Positions 51,128 to 61,841 of a stretch of DNA of 64,000 nt are shown piece by piece. Made by a program: the position numbers and the translations under genes. Position 1 is the first letter of the stretch. Every line of letters starts with the position of its first letter. Source of the DNA: Costertonia aggregata (GTDB lineage Bacteria; Bacteroidota; Bacteroidia; Flavobacteriales; Flavobacteriaceae); assembly GCF_013402795.1 (NCBI RefSeq), contig NZ_CP058595.1, positions 2,451,848-2,515,847 of the forward strand, given 5' to 3'. The notes beneath the pieces are model-generated. The model saw only the letters and a program-made list of their open reading frames with translations, made no database searches and was not told the origin of the DNA.

Positions 51128-54100
51128 ATGAAATCTAAATTAACTTGGATGTTAACGCCTTTGTTGGTGTTATGCATGTCTTTCTCCTCAGCACAGGAGA
51201 AAACGATTTCGGGTAATGTGACCGATCAAAACGGTTTACCGCTTCCCGGTGTATCTATTGTAGTTGTGGGAACTTCTTCTGGAACGCAAACAGATTTTGA
51301 TGGTAACTATGCTATAACTGCCGATGTGGGTCAGGTTTTGCGTTTTAGTTACATAGGTCAAAAAACGGCCAACAGAACCGTAGGTGCCAGCGATACGATA
51401 AATCTTCAAATGGAGGAAGATGCCGAGGCGCTCGAGGAAGTTGTGGTCGTAGGATACGGTACTTCTACAAAGCAAGCATTTTCGGGTACGGCAAAGACAG
51501 TTACCGCCGAAGATATTGAGCTGAAAAACTTCTCGAATGTTACTCAAGCTTTAGCGGGTGAAGCTGCTGGTGTGACCGTTATCAACACTACTGGGCAGCC
51601 AGGTTCAACTTCTACGATTAGAATTCGTGGTTTCGGATCAGTGAACGGCAACAGGGCGCCTCTATATGTCGTGGATGGGGTTCCATTAACTACATCTTTC
51701 ACAGATGGTGATGGCGATATTAATAATGATAGTAGTTTAAATGCTATAAATCCTTCGGATATTAAAAGTACTACTATTTTGAAAGATGCTACTGCTACTG
51801 CTATTTATGGTTCTAGGGGTGCAAATGGTGTTGTTTTGATTACAACCAAATCTGGTTCTGCTAATGAGAATTACATTGAAGTTGATGTCAGAACTGGTAT
51901 CAACACTCAGTTAATCCCTAGATATGAAACAATAAGCTCTCCTGAAGAGTCTATAGGTCTTATCTGGGAAGCAAAACGTAACAGGGAGTTGTTGACCGGA
52001 GATGGTACGGGAGCGGTTGGTGACCTTGCTGCCGCCAATACTTTTGCAAGTGACAACCTCTTTGGTACTGTTGCAACGAGTTTTCTAGACCCTGGATATA
52101 ATTTGTGGGATACCCCTGGGGCTAACCTGATTGATCCAGCTACTGGTCAGGTAAGGTCAGGTGTTGGTAGAAGATACACTCCTGAGACTTTTGAAGAGGT
52201 TGCTTTCAACCCTGCATTCAGAACTGAGGCCAACTTAAAAATGGGCGGCGGTAGTGAAAAAGGTAGGTTTTACGCTTCTGTAGGGTATTTGGACGATCAA
52301 GGTTTTGCCATTAGGACAAGCTTTAGAAGATATAATGCACGTTTAAATGTTAATTCCGATGTGAAGGATTGGTTGAATTTAGGGGCAAATATTGGTTATA
52401 CATATTCAGAAACAGTGAATAATGGTCAGACCGTCGGCTCTGAAAACGTTTTTGAATTTGCAAACAAAACGCAACCTATTTTTCCGGTATTTTTAAGGGA
52501 TGATGATGGTAATTTTGTGCCCGATCCGATTTTTGGAGGCAACCAATTAGACTATGGTTCTGCGTCTGGCTTTAGGTCAAGGCCCAATGCCGATAACCTA
52601 AACCCCGTAGGTTCAGCATTGTTTGATTTTAATGGAACAGATAGACATGAAATAATCACTAGCTTCAATTTAACGGCTAAATTAGCCAAAGGTCTTACAG
52701 CGGAATCTATCTTTGGCGCGCAATATTCAAATAACGTATTCAAGTCCATAAGTAATCAATTTTATGGTACGGGAGTCTCTAACGAGGGAGATTTGACGCA
52801 GAGTGAAAGGGAATCGATTACTGTGAATTTTCTACAGTTATTGAGGTATCAAAAAGAGTTTGGATTGCACTCTTTCGAAGCTTTGGTTGCTCATGAAAGT
52901 AATTATTTAAAGCAAAGCTTTAATAGTGTTTTTAAAACTAAGGCAATTATCCCCGGTGGAGACCAATTGGATAATTACATAGTTGCTCCAAATCAGGCCA
53001 CAGGAAGGTCTGTTGCTCGTAGTTTGGACTCATATTTCTCGCAGTTGAACTACAATTATGACAACAAATATTTCTTGACCGGTTCGGTTCGTAGGGATGG
53101 TTCCTCTAGGTTTGCGAATAACAAATGGGGTACTTTTGGTTCTATAGGTGCTTCATGGGTGGTTTCCAATGAAGATTTTTTGTCCAACAACGATTTTCTT
53201 AACTTTTTGAAAGTTAAGGCATCATGGGGTAGAACGGGTGACGAACAAGGGGTTCCCTTCTTTACTGGAATTAATACATTTTTAGTCACTAACGTAGGTG
53301 GTGAATTTGCTGTAGCTCCTGAACTTTTTGCAAATCCTAATTTAACATGGGAGACAGCGCAACAGTATCAAGTAGGGGTCGAATTTGGATTAGGCAATTT
53401 CCTGGACGCTACTGTTGATTATTTTATAAAAGACACGGATAATCTATTTTTTAGTAGAAGAAATGCTCCATCAACAGGTGTGGCTATCATTAATGTAAAT
53501 GATGGCGAGTTGAGAAATTCTGGATTGGAGTTTGATTTGACTGCTCACATCTTAAAAACAGAGAAAGCCTCTCTGGATTTTACGATCAATGGAGCTTTCT
53601 TAGGTAACGAGTTATTGACTACTCCCATTGATCCAGAAACTGGAGAGCCTGCCATAATAAATGAAGGTGTTGGTCCTGGAGGCCATTATGCTTTTGCAGA
53701 GGGTAGATCTATTTTTGATTTTTACATGAGGGAGTATGCTGGTGTGGATCCTGAAGATGGATTCCCGCAATGGAACCGATATTTTGATGATGTAAATGGA
53801 AATGGTACCTTTGATGATGGTGATACTTCAATACAATCATTAACACCGTTTTTGGCAGAAAACCCTGATGCAAATGTGGTTAGTGAAGCAACTAAAACAT
53901 ACGCTGATGCTACATTGAAGTTTGTTGATGAGTCAAGTATACCTGTTGTTCAGGGTGCATTTCGCTTAAATGCAACAATACATAGGTTTAACTTATCTAC
54001 ACAGTTCACCTATTCATTAGGTGGTACGGCATACGATGGTCAATATGCAGAATTAATTCATGACAATAATGGAGGTATATTGGGCACAAACAGGCATGTA

Positions 54101-54436
54101 GATGTGCGTAACAGATGGCGTCAACCTGGTGATATCACTGATGTTCCTCTAATAGCAGATAGGGTTATACCAAATATAACTTCCAGGTCAACACGTTTTT
54201 TAACCTCTACAGACTTTATAGCTTTAAATAATGTGGTGTTAGGTTATACCTTTTCTGGCGACGTATTAAAGCAATTGGGCATGAGCGGGCTTAATATGTA
54301 TGTATCTGGAGACAATTTATTCGTTAAAAGTGCTAGAGATGGCTTTATACCTTTTACAAGTGAGACAGGAAACTCTGTGAGGCGTTTATTCCCACCTTTA
54401 ACTACTTTTACATTTGGTGTTAAAGCAAAATTTTAA
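51128..54436 (+). CDS. SusC/RagA-family TonB-dependent outer-membrane transporter
   Basis: This 1102-residue protein has signal peptide MKSKLTWMLTPLLVLCMSFS. It has the carboxypeptidase-like domain (about 25-105; GNVTDQNGLPLPGVSIVVVG, TDFDGNYAITADVGQVLRFS), TonB-box region EALEEVVVVGYGTSTKQAF, and the plug domain with IRIRGFGSVNGNRAPLYVVD and ATATAIYGSRGANGVVLITT. The rest is a 22-strand barrel ending TFTFGVKAKF. It imports a large substrate, probably glycan or peptide, with its SusD partner encoded 10 bases downstream. No carbohydrate-active enzymes lie alongside, so the substrate is unknown. Confidence 0.95.
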   Translation: MKSKLTWMLTPLLVLCMSFSSAQEKTISGNVTDQNGLPLPGVSIVVVGTSSGTQTDFDGNYAITADVGQVLRFSYIGQKTANRTVGASDTINLQMEEDAEALEEVVVVGYGTSTKQAFSGTAKTVTAEDIELKNFSNVTQALAGEAAGVTVINTTGQPGSTSTIRIRGFGSVNGNRAPLYVVDGVPLTTSFTDGDGDINNDSSLNAINPSDIKSTTILKDATATAIYGSRGANGVVLITTKSGSANENYIEVDVRTGINTQLIPRYETISSPEESIGLIWEAKRNRELLTGDGTGAVGDLAAANTFASDNLFGTVATSFLDPGYNLWDTPGANLIDPATGQVRSGVGRRYTPETFEEVAFNPAFRTEANLKMGGGSEKGRFYASVGYLDDQGFAIRTSFRRYNARLNVNSDVKDWLNLGANIGYTYSETVNNGQTVGSENVFEFANKTQPIFPVFLRDDDGNFVPDPIFGGNQLDYGSASGFRSRPNADNLNPVGSALFDFNGTDRHEIITSFNLTAKLAKGLTAESIFGAQYSNNVFKSISNQFYGTGVSNEGDLTQSERESITVNFLQLLRYQKEFGLHSFEALVAHESNYLKQSFNSVFKTKAIIPGGDQLDNYIVAPNQATGRSVARSLDSYFSQLNYNYDNKYFLTGSVRRDGSSRFANNKWGTFGSIGASWVVSNEDFLSNNDFLNFLKVKASWGRTGDEQGVPFFTGINTFLVTNVGGEFAVAPELFANPNLTWETAQQYQVGVEFGLGNFLDATVDYFIKDTDNLFFSRRNAPSTGVAIINVNDGELRNSGLEFDLTAHILKTEKASLDFTINGAFLGNELLTTPIDPETGEPAIINEGVGPGGHYAFAEGRSIFDFYMREYAGVDPEDGFPQWNRYFDDVNGNGTFDDGDTSIQSLTPFLAENPDANVVSEATKTYADATLKFVDESSIPVVQGAFRLNATIHRFNLSTQFTYSLGGTAYDGQYAELIHDNNGGILGTNRHVDVRNRWRQPGDITDVPLIADRVIPNITSRSTRFLTSTDFIALNNVVLGYTFSGDVLKQLGMSGLNMYVSGDNLFVKSARDGFIPFTSETGNSVRRLFPPLTTFTFGVKAKF

Positions 54437-54446
54437 AAAAAAAAAT

Positions 54447-55988
54447 ATGAAAAATAACTTAAAAAAAATACTTAGTGTATTGTGTACAGTACTATTTTTT
54501 ATAGGCTGTAGTGAAGACTTTTTGGTTGAAGAACCTCAAGGTGCTATCGTGAATGCAGATCAGTTATCTGAAGCGATAGATTTAAACCCAGACTTGGGTG
54601 AGGCAACTGTAACTGGTATTTATGCTACGATGTTTACCACTGAAACAGGTGGTACCACATCCCAACAGGATTTCGGGCAGAAGGGATATGATATTTATTT
54701 GGACATGCTTTCTGGTGATATGGCTTTAACACTAAGTAGTTTTGGCTGGTATCGTGCAAGAATTACAGAGCTACAGGGCCCCGTAGATTTCACGCAACAA
54801 GAAAATTATCAACCATGGCGTTACTATTACAGGATTGTTAATCTTGCAAATCTGGTGATTGAGAGCGTAGGTGGTAACGATGCTAACCCCGAAGATCCTA
54901 GTATCAGGGGTATTTTAGGCCAAGCTTTAGCCATGCGAGCTCACTCTTATTTTTATCTTACACTGTTTTTTATAAATGATGTAGAGGCTTCATGGACTTC
55001 ACCTACGCTTCCTATTTATGATGTTCCTGGACTGGTTGGTAAACCTAAATCAACAACTGAGGAGGTATATCAATTAATGGAGAGCGATTTAAATAAAGCC
55101 ATTAATCTTTTGGAGGATTTTAATAGAACGGCTAAAACACAGGTAGATCAGTCTGTTGCTCAAACAATGTTGGCTTATGTGCTTGCCTCTCGAAGAGATA
55201 GATGGTCTGATGTTGTTACGTTGACTGCCGCAGCGTTGGCTAACACTAGTGCAACCCCTATGGTCGCTGATTTTGCGATACCTGGTCAAACACCTGTTAC
55301 TAATACAGATGACATTAGGGGAGGTTTTAATGATGTAGGTGCCTCTGGCTGGATGTGGGGCGTGGACATTAATGCTGATATTGGTTTAGGACTGGTTTCG
55401 TGGTGGGGTCAGATAGATGCCTTTTCATTTAGTTATGCTGGTTTTGGCGACAACAAAGCTATGGATATAGGTTTGTACGAAAGTATGGCAGCTGATGATA
55501 TACGTAGAGAGCAATATTTAATTGATCCTGATGCTACAAATCATTTACAACCCTATTTTAAGTTCTATGATTCTGACAGGGTGTTTAGAGGTTCTTCACA
55601 AATTGTAAAGGCTGATTATATATATATGCGTGTTGAAGAGTTGATTCTTTTAAATGCTGAAGCTCTAGCTAAATCTGGACAAGAACCAGAAGCTAGAACT
55701 GCTCTTGAAGGCTTTGTTGAGACTAGATTAACAAGCGGAGACGCTTCTTATATTGCTGGTTTAAGCGGGCAAGCCTTAATAGATGAAATTTATAAGCAAA
55801 CTCGCTTAGAACTATGGGGAGAAGGTAAAAGTTATTTGGCTTTGAAGAGAAATAGGGCCTCGGTTACTAGAGGAGCAAACCACTTATCTTTCGTAGGTGT
55901 TACTATGCCACATGATGATGAGCGTTTGACTTTTGAAATTCCTCAACAAGCGATTCAGGATAATAATTTTATTAATGACCAAAATTAA
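54447..55988 (+). CDS. SusD/RagB-family nutrient-binding lipoprotein
   Basis: I start at the ATG at 54447 (MKNNLKKILSVLCTVLFFIG, lipid Cys 21). The slightly longer frame overlaps the SusC end and spoils the signal peptide. The 513 residues show the SusD layout: TPR-like helices (YYRIVNLANLVIESVGGNDA, QALAMRAHSYFYLTLFF) and a C-terminal ADYIYMRVEELILLNAEALA with RLELWGEGKSYLALKRNR. It caps the SusC barrel at the cell surface. A terminator follows. Confidence 0.93.
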   Translation: MKNNLKKILSVLCTVLFFIGCSEDFLVEEPQGAIVNADQLSEAIDLNPDLGEATVTGIYATMFTTETGGTTSQQDFGQKGYDIYLDMLSGDMALTLSSFGWYRARITELQGPVDFTQQENYQPWRYYYRIVNLANLVIESVGGNDANPEDPSIRGILGQALAMRAHSYFYLTLFFINDVEASWTSPTLPIYDVPGLVGKPKSTTEEVYQLMESDLNKAINLLEDFNRTAKTQVDQSVAQTMLAYVLASRRDRWSDVVTLTAAALANTSATPMVADFAIPGQTPVTNTDDIRGGFNDVGASGWMWGVDINADIGLGLVSWWGQIDAFSFSYAGFGDNKAMDIGLYESMAADDIRREQYLIDPDATNHLQPYFKFYDSDRVFRGSSQIVKADYIYMRVEELILLNAEALAKSGQEPEARTALEGFVETRLTSGDASYIAGLSGQALIDEIYKQTRLELWGEGKSYLALKRNRASVTRGANHLSFVGVTMPHDDERLTFEIPQQAIQDNNFINDQN

Positions 55989-56009
55989 TATTGTTTTTTA
56001 CATAAATTG

Positions 56010-56043
56010 AAAAAAGCCACCCTTCATAGGGTGGCTTTTTTCA
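56010..56043 (+). terminator. Terminator of the SusC/SusD operon
   Basis: AAAAAAGCCACCC-TTCATA-GGGTGGCTTTTTT: a perfect GC-rich stem with flanking A and T runs, 22 bases after the SusD stop. Confidence 0.9.
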
Positions 56044-56146
56044 ATTTGATTTTTACCTGGTGTAGTTTAAACTTTTAATTTTATTGAATTATTTAAATTT
56101 TTATAATATGGGTATTATATTATAAATCATTTATAAAAATCAAAAA

Positions 56147-59100
56147 GTGAATATACGTTGTCTGTTTCTTATGTTTATATGTTTTGGTTGTACAACAAAA
56201 ACCAAAAATTTGGATAAAGATTATTTATTTAAAAAGTTGCCTTATGATGTAACGGGTATTGATTTTATAAATCAAATTGAAGAGGACCCTATTCACAATA
56301 TTATCAATTACATCTATTATTACAATGGTGGTGGTGTTGCGGTAGGAGATATAAATAATGATGGTTTATCAGATATTTTTTTTGTGTCTAATCAAAGGGA
56401 AAATAAGCTTTACCTAAATAAAGGAGGCTTAAAATTTGAGGATGTCACAACATCTTCAAAAATATCCAGTGCCTCTAGCTGGAATACTGGAGCTACTATG
56501 GTAGATGTAAACGGTGATGGCTATTTGGATATCTATCTTTGTGCCGTTTCGGGACTGTTGGATTTTAAGGGTCATAATGAACTGTTCATAAATAATGGGG
56601 ATGGTACTTTTAGTGAAAAATCAAAAGAATATGGTTTAGATTTTAAAGGGTTTTCAACACAGTCCTATTTTTTTGACTACGATAAGGATGACGACTTGGA
56701 TGTTTACATAGTAAACCATGCGATACATACAACACTATCACACGGTCCTGCGGATGCGAGGAATAAGCGTGAGCCTTTGGTCGGCGACGTTCTTCTCAAA
56801 AATGAAAATGGTAAATTTATTGATGTTAGCGAACATACAAATATTTATGGAGGTGTGAACGGTTATGGATTGAGCGCATCAATTGCAGATTATAATAACG
56901 ATGGATGGGAAGATATATACGTTTGCAATGATTTTCATGAAGATGATTACTATTATATCAATAATCAAGATGGGACATTTAAAGAAAGTCTATCAAAGTC
57001 ATTTTCTACTATTAGTCGTTTTTCTATGGGAAGTGATGCAGCAGATATAAATAATGATGGCTTTACCGATTTAGTTACCTTAGATATGCTACCGAGCGAT
57101 GAGCGACTTGTAAAAGAAACGGAAGGTGATGATGCTATGTTCAATATGCAAAATCAACTTAAAAATTTAGGGTATAAAGATCAGTATTCTCGAAATATGT
57201 TACAGATAAATAAATTTGGTAAGTATTTTCAAGAAACTGCATTTTTAAATGGTGTTTCTAGTACTGATTGGAGCTGGGCCCCTCTTTTAGCTGACTTTAA
57301 TAATGACGGTTATCAAGATTTATTTATAACTAATGGTATTTTGAGAAGACCTAATTATCTCGATTTTAAACAATACGTATCTAGTGCATTCAAAAATAGG
57401 AGTCCCAACAAGGGGACACAATGGTTGTATAATTCCATAAATGAAATGCCAAGTGGGGAAGTGGCGAACCAAATTTTTAAGGGTGGTTTAGAAAAATTCA
57501 CTAATGAAAGTGGTAATTGGATTCCCGACACGCCCTCATTTTCTAATGGAGCGGTATATTCTGATTTGGATAACGATGGAGATTTAGATATTGTTGTAAA
57601 TAACTTAAACAACGTTGCCGATATTTATGAAAACTTATCAAACGAAGAAAAGAATTACATCTCTTTGAATTTTGAATATAGAGATAAAAATTCAAGAGGT
57701 ATAGGAACTAAGGCTTTAATATATACTAAAAACAAGATGCAATCTAAAAGACTGCTCAAATCTCGTGGTTTTTTATCGTCTGTTGATAGTAAGTTGAATT
57801 TTGGTTTGGATACAGTTTCCAAAATTGACTCTATTAAAATAATATGGCCTAATCTAGACGTAAAAACTTTGATAAACCCTCAGGTTAATCAAAACCTATT
57901 GGTAAGATATAGTCCTTCAACTGTAAAATATGATTATCAAGTCGAATCAAGTAAGCCATACTTTGAAGAGAGTAAAGAATTCGAGTATATCCATTCGGAA
58001 GATTTGTATAATGATTTTCGTCAAGAAAGATTGATACCGTACCAAGTGTCAAAACAAGGTCCGGCTTTTGCTGTTGGTGATATTGATAATAATGGTTATG
58101 ATGACATATTTATCGGCAACTCTTCGGGCAATAAGCCCGTTATGTTCAAGAACAACGGAAAACGTTTTCTAAAAACATCGATACCTACTATTGAGTTGGA
58201 TTCATTATGTGAAGATAATGCTGCACTTTTTTTCGATGTTGACAATGATAATGACCTTGATCTATACGTGGCTTCTGGTATTACTTCCTTAAAAAATGGA
58301 AAAAGTTTGCAAGACAGATTATATATAAATAAAAATGGAAACTTTGAAAAATCGGAAAACCGAATTCCCATCAACAATTTTGTTACATCATCTGTAGTTG
58401 CAAGTGATTATGATCAAGATGGGGATTTAGACCTTTTTGTTGGTAATTTGTCTAAGCCGGATGATTTTGGAGAGTGTGTCAATTCATTTTTGTTGAAGAA
58501 TGACGGTTCTGGCTATTTTTCTGTTGATGATAATTTTAAATTGTGCTCCATGGTTAATGATGCAATTTGGAAGGATGTAAATATGGATGGCATTGAAGAC
58601 CTTTTGGTAGCGACGGATTGGGATACGCCTAAAGTCTTTATCAATGATAATAGATCATTAATAGAAATAGATTTGCCTCAAAACATGAAAGGTTTATGGC
58701 AATCCATTACTAGTTTTGACATTGATGAGGATGGAGATCAAGATATTATTTTGGGTAATTGGGGGTTAAACACAAAATTTAGTTTAAATCCTCCTCCTTT
58801 AAAGATGTACAAAAATGATTTTGATTCGGATGGTAGGAATGAGGTAATTGTAGCATATAATGTTAATGGTAAATATTACCCGATAAATTCTAGAGATGAG
58901 ATTTCTTCACAAATGAAGGTCATCAGTAAACGATTTATCAGCTATAAGGATTTTGCTTTAAAGACTGTTGAAGATATTGTAGGGAAAGAAGCTGTCAAAA
59001 AATCCGAAAAATACGAGGTGCAAAATTTGGCTTCTGGCTATTTGGAAAATATAAATGGAAAGTTTGAACGATTTGTTTTTTTATCAAATGATTTTCAATT

Positions 59101-59386
59101 GGCACCTATATCATCCTTTTCAGAAATTGAGATAAAAGATGATAAATGTTTATTGGTAACTGGTAATTCATTGAAAGTCAATACATACCATGGGGGTTAT
59201 ACTTCGTTAAAAGGCATTGTTTTAAATGATATGAATCAATTTGAACCAGTTGTGAATTTCGGTATCCAACACATGGATGCACAAATAAAAGGATCTGTAG
59301 TCATAGAGATGAAAAATAGAAAAGTACTTTTCATATTGGCAAATAATGACACTATCAAATCATACTCATATGATAGTATTGAATAG
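56147..59386 (+). CDS. FG-GAP/VCBS and ASPIC (CRTAC1-like) lipoprotein
   Basis: This 1079-residue protein uses a GTG start at 56147, chosen because it gives a lipoprotein signal (MNIRCLFLMFICFGC). Many calcium-binding FG-GAP/VCBS repeats follow (GGGVAVGDINNDGLSDIFFV, GLSASIADYNNDGWEDIYVC, PAFAVGDIDNNGYDDIFIGN), forming two propellers separated by an ASPIC/UnbV domain (about 500-590; SKLNFGLDTVSKIDSIKIIW). Proteins of this type are often encoded next to SusC/SusD pairs in Bacteroidota. Here a terminator separates them by about 100 bases. It is likely a surface-exposed partner. Confidence 0.88.
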   Translation: MNIRCLFLMFICFGCTTKTKNLDKDYLFKKLPYDVTGIDFINQIEEDPIHNIINYIYYYNGGGVAVGDINNDGLSDIFFVSNQRENKLYLNKGGLKFEDVTTSSKISSASSWNTGATMVDVNGDGYLDIYLCAVSGLLDFKGHNELFINNGDGTFSEKSKEYGLDFKGFSTQSYFFDYDKDDDLDVYIVNHAIHTTLSHGPADARNKREPLVGDVLLKNENGKFIDVSEHTNIYGGVNGYGLSASIADYNNDGWEDIYVCNDFHEDDYYYINNQDGTFKESLSKSFSTISRFSMGSDAADINNDGFTDLVTLDMLPSDERLVKETEGDDAMFNMQNQLKNLGYKDQYSRNMLQINKFGKYFQETAFLNGVSSTDWSWAPLLADFNNDGYQDLFITNGILRRPNYLDFKQYVSSAFKNRSPNKGTQWLYNSINEMPSGEVANQIFKGGLEKFTNESGNWIPDTPSFSNGAVYSDLDNDGDLDIVVNNLNNVADIYENLSNEEKNYISLNFEYRDKNSRGIGTKALIYTKNKMQSKRLLKSRGFLSSVDSKLNFGLDTVSKIDSIKIIWPNLDVKTLINPQVNQNLLVRYSPSTVKYDYQVESSKPYFEESKEFEYIHSEDLYNDFRQERLIPYQVSKQGPAFAVGDIDNNGYDDIFIGNSSGNKPVMFKNNGKRFLKTSIPTIELDSLCEDNAALFFDVDNDNDLDLYVASGITSLKNGKSLQDRLYINKNGNFEKSENRIPINNFVTSSVVASDYDQDGDLDLFVGNLSKPDDFGECVNSFLLKNDGSGYFSVDDNFKLCSMVNDAIWKDVNMDGIEDLLVATDWDTPKVFINDNRSLIEIDLPQNMKGLWQSITSFDIDEDGDQDIILGNWGLNTKFSLNPPPLKMYKNDFDSDGRNEVIVAYNVNGKYYPINSRDEISSQMKVISKRFISYKDFALKTVEDIVGKEAVKKSEKYEVQNLASGYLENINGKFERFVFLSNDFQLAPISSFSEIEIKDDKCLLVTGNSLKVNTYHGGYTSLKGIVLNDMNQFEPVVNFGIQHMDAQIKGSVVIEMKNRKVLFILANNDTIKSYSYDSIE

Positions 59387-59819
59387 CATCACTTGGTGAA
59401 TATATATTTTTTGCCATGGTAATAGCTGTTTGAATAAGTCTTATGAAAAAATATTTGTTTTAAAGTCAATTTGTTTTCCGTTATAATTTCTATTAGTAAA
59501 GTTAATTACTACTTGTTTTTCACTTAAATAGATAAACTGCTCAAATATTGAACTTGTGCTACAAAAGTTAATAATAAAGGTTTTGCCAAATTTAATTTGG
59601 ATGTAGAGCTTAATTGCTCGGTAATACAAATTCTAAAGTGGATTTAATTCAATAGAAAGGATTATTCTGATATTAATATCTGATAATTGAAATTTAATAG
59701 TAAACTATTTATATGATGTCTTAAATTTAAATCCTTGCCATTTATAGTTTTATCTATATCGTAAACTTTCACATTTCATTACGAACAAAAAAATTAACTT
59801 TGTGATGTAAGATTACAGT
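59387..59819. promoter_or_regulatory. Gene-free AT-rich region with a possible -7 element
   Basis: These 433 AT-rich bases have no convincing ORF. Near the end, TAACTTTG (59795-59802) matches the Bacteroidota -7 consensus TAnnTTTG exactly, 17 bases before the porin ATG, but no matching -33 TTTG is seen. Nothing else stands out. Confidence 0.4.
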
Positions 59820-61826
59820 ATGAAATATGCATGGCCTGCGCTTTTTTTTCTTTTTTTTCAACTTACTTATTCGCAAGAAGATTCAATACCATCAGTTGAT
59901 CGTAGTGTAAGTGGACCACCTGTCAAAAAAAAGATTATTGACTCCACTTTAATTCCAGGCAAGGAAGAAGGTAATAAACAAATCACGGTTAGTGATTACA
60001 AGATAGTGTCGTTTCAAAGAGACACCATATCTCTAGATACTACCCTTGTTATGGCCAAAGAGTATAAATATAACTATCTGAGAAAGGATGATTTTGAACT
60101 AATGCCTTTTGCCAATGTGGGCCAACCTTATAATAGTTTGGGAATGGATTTTGAGAAAATTTCCCTTTATCCTAAAATAGGTGCTGTAGGAAAGCATTTC
60201 AAGTATTTGGAAATGGAAGATGTTGACTACTATAACGTTCCAACTCCAATGACAGAGCTGATGTTCAAGACTACTTTCGAACAAGGGCAGTTTTTAGATG
60301 CATTGCTTACTTTCAATACGTCCAAAAGATTAAATTTTTCAGTGGCCTATACGGGTTTTAGATCTTTGGGAAAATACAGGTTCAGTCAAGCTGAATCAGG
60401 CATTTTTAGGTTTACCAGCAATTACGAGACCAAAGATGGTAGATATTCCTTAAGGGCCCATATAGTCGCACAAGATTTTGAAAATCAGGAAAATGGTGGG
60501 ATTTCGGATAAAGAGGAGCAATTTGAGTCTGGCGATGAAGACTTTGATGACAGATTCGCTATCGATGTTTTTTTTACCGATGCAGAAAGTAAAATCCTGG
60601 GAAAAAGATACTTTCTGGATCAGCAATATAAATTAATAAAGAAAAAAAAGGATTCTACTGAAAAAAAGAACACCTCCTTGGCAATAGGGCATCAATTCAG
60701 CTACGAGACCAAATATTATCAATTTATACAAACAGCGCAAAATGACTATTTTGGGAATACGCTAGCAGGAGGCATTATAAATGACAAGTCCAATCTAAAG
60801 ACTATGCTCAACCAAGTAAATGTAGATTTTTCCAATAAAACTTTAGGAAGATTAAGAGGGGTTCTAAGCATTTACAACTACGATTATTTTTTCAATAGTC
60901 TATTGATTACTTCCCAGGGACGAATAGAAAATCAATTAAAAGGAGAGGAAGTACAGATAGGGGGAGATTATCAAAACCAGATAGGAGGCTTTAAGTTAAA
61001 CGCAAGCTTGCGTTATGGCGTGGTGGGTGATTTGACCAATACGTTGATAAATGCCAACGCATCATATACAATCAACGATGACTATAGCTTTGGTTTTACG
61101 GTACACTCATCTTCGGCCATGCCAAATTTCAATTATTTGTTGTACCAAAGCGATTATGTCAATTATAACTGGCAGAACACTTCCAGTTTTAAAAATGTCA
61201 ATACGAATAGTTTGCAGTTTACTTTCGATACTAGGCTGTTCGGCAACATATCTGCGAAATACACAACGATAGGCAATTACACCTTTTTTGCCCCTGACCC
61301 AAGCAATGCAACACCCGAGCAAATCGAAGCAAATCAAGAAAATGCTTTCTTGAAACCATTTCAAGAAGGCAACAGTGTAAATTATCTGAAAATAAAATAC
61401 AAGAACGAATTCAGGTTGGGCAAGTTTGCGCTCAACAATACCATAATGTATCAAAATGTATCGCAGACAAACCAGGTTTTGAATCTACCAGAATTCGTCA
61501 CAAGAAACACTTTGTACTTTTCCGATGATGTTTTTAAAAAGGCTATGTACCTTCAGACCGGTGTAACCTTAAAATACTTCACTTCCTATAATATGGATGC
61601 ATATAATCCTTTGTTAGGGGAGTTTTACACTCAAAATCAAGAAGAACTAGGAGCCTTTCCTATGTTGGACTTCTTTATAAACGCAAAGGTCAGGCAAACT
61701 AGAATATTCCTCAAGGCAGAACATTTCAATACCCTTTTTACCCAACCAAACTATTATTCTGCACCAAACTACCCTTATCGTGATTTTGTCATTCGGTTTG
61801 GCCTGGTATGGAATTTTTTTTCATAG
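59820..61826 (+). CDS. Putative porin, outer-membrane barrel
   Basis: This 668-residue protein has a signal peptide (MKYAWPALFFLFFQLTYSQ) and an acidic/basic N-terminal region. The barrel starts around residue 95 (FANVGQPYNSLGMDFEKISL). Repeated amphipathic strands follow (FRFTSNYETKDGRYSLRAHI, FGFTVHSSSAMPNFNYLLYQ, IFLKAEHFNTLFTQPNYYSA) with a terminal FVIRFGLVWNFFS. The pattern matches the Bacteroidota putative porin family (Porin_10). The aromatic C-terminus is the usual barrel-assembly signal. Substrate unknown. Confidence 0.85.
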   Translation: MKYAWPALFFLFFQLTYSQEDSIPSVDRSVSGPPVKKKIIDSTLIPGKEEGNKQITVSDYKIVSFQRDTISLDTTLVMAKEYKYNYLRKDDFELMPFANVGQPYNSLGMDFEKISLYPKIGAVGKHFKYLEMEDVDYYNVPTPMTELMFKTTFEQGQFLDALLTFNTSKRLNFSVAYTGFRSLGKYRFSQAESGIFRFTSNYETKDGRYSLRAHIVAQDFENQENGGISDKEEQFESGDEDFDDRFAIDVFFTDAESKILGKRYFLDQQYKLIKKKKDSTEKKNTSLAIGHQFSYETKYYQFIQTAQNDYFGNTLAGGIINDKSNLKTMLNQVNVDFSNKTLGRLRGVLSIYNYDYFFNSLLITSQGRIENQLKGEEVQIGGDYQNQIGGFKLNASLRYGVVGDLTNTLINANASYTINDDYSFGFTVHSSSAMPNFNYLLYQSDYVNYNWQNTSSFKNVNTNSLQFTFDTRLFGNISAKYTTIGNYTFFAPDPSNATPEQIEANQENAFLKPFQEGNSVNYLKIKYKNEFRLGKFALNNTIMYQNVSQTNQVLNLPEFVTRNTLYFSDDVFKKAMYLQTGVTLKYFTSYNMDAYNPLLGEFYTQNQEELGAFPMLDFFINAKVRQTRIFLKAEHFNTLFTQPNYYSAPNYPYRDFVIRFGLVWNFFS

Positions 61827-61841
61827 TATATTTTCTTTTAC

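Noticed and set aside
59441-59629. 62-codon minus-strand ORF
   Set aside because: AT-rich chance frame with no start signal and no neighbour on that strand.
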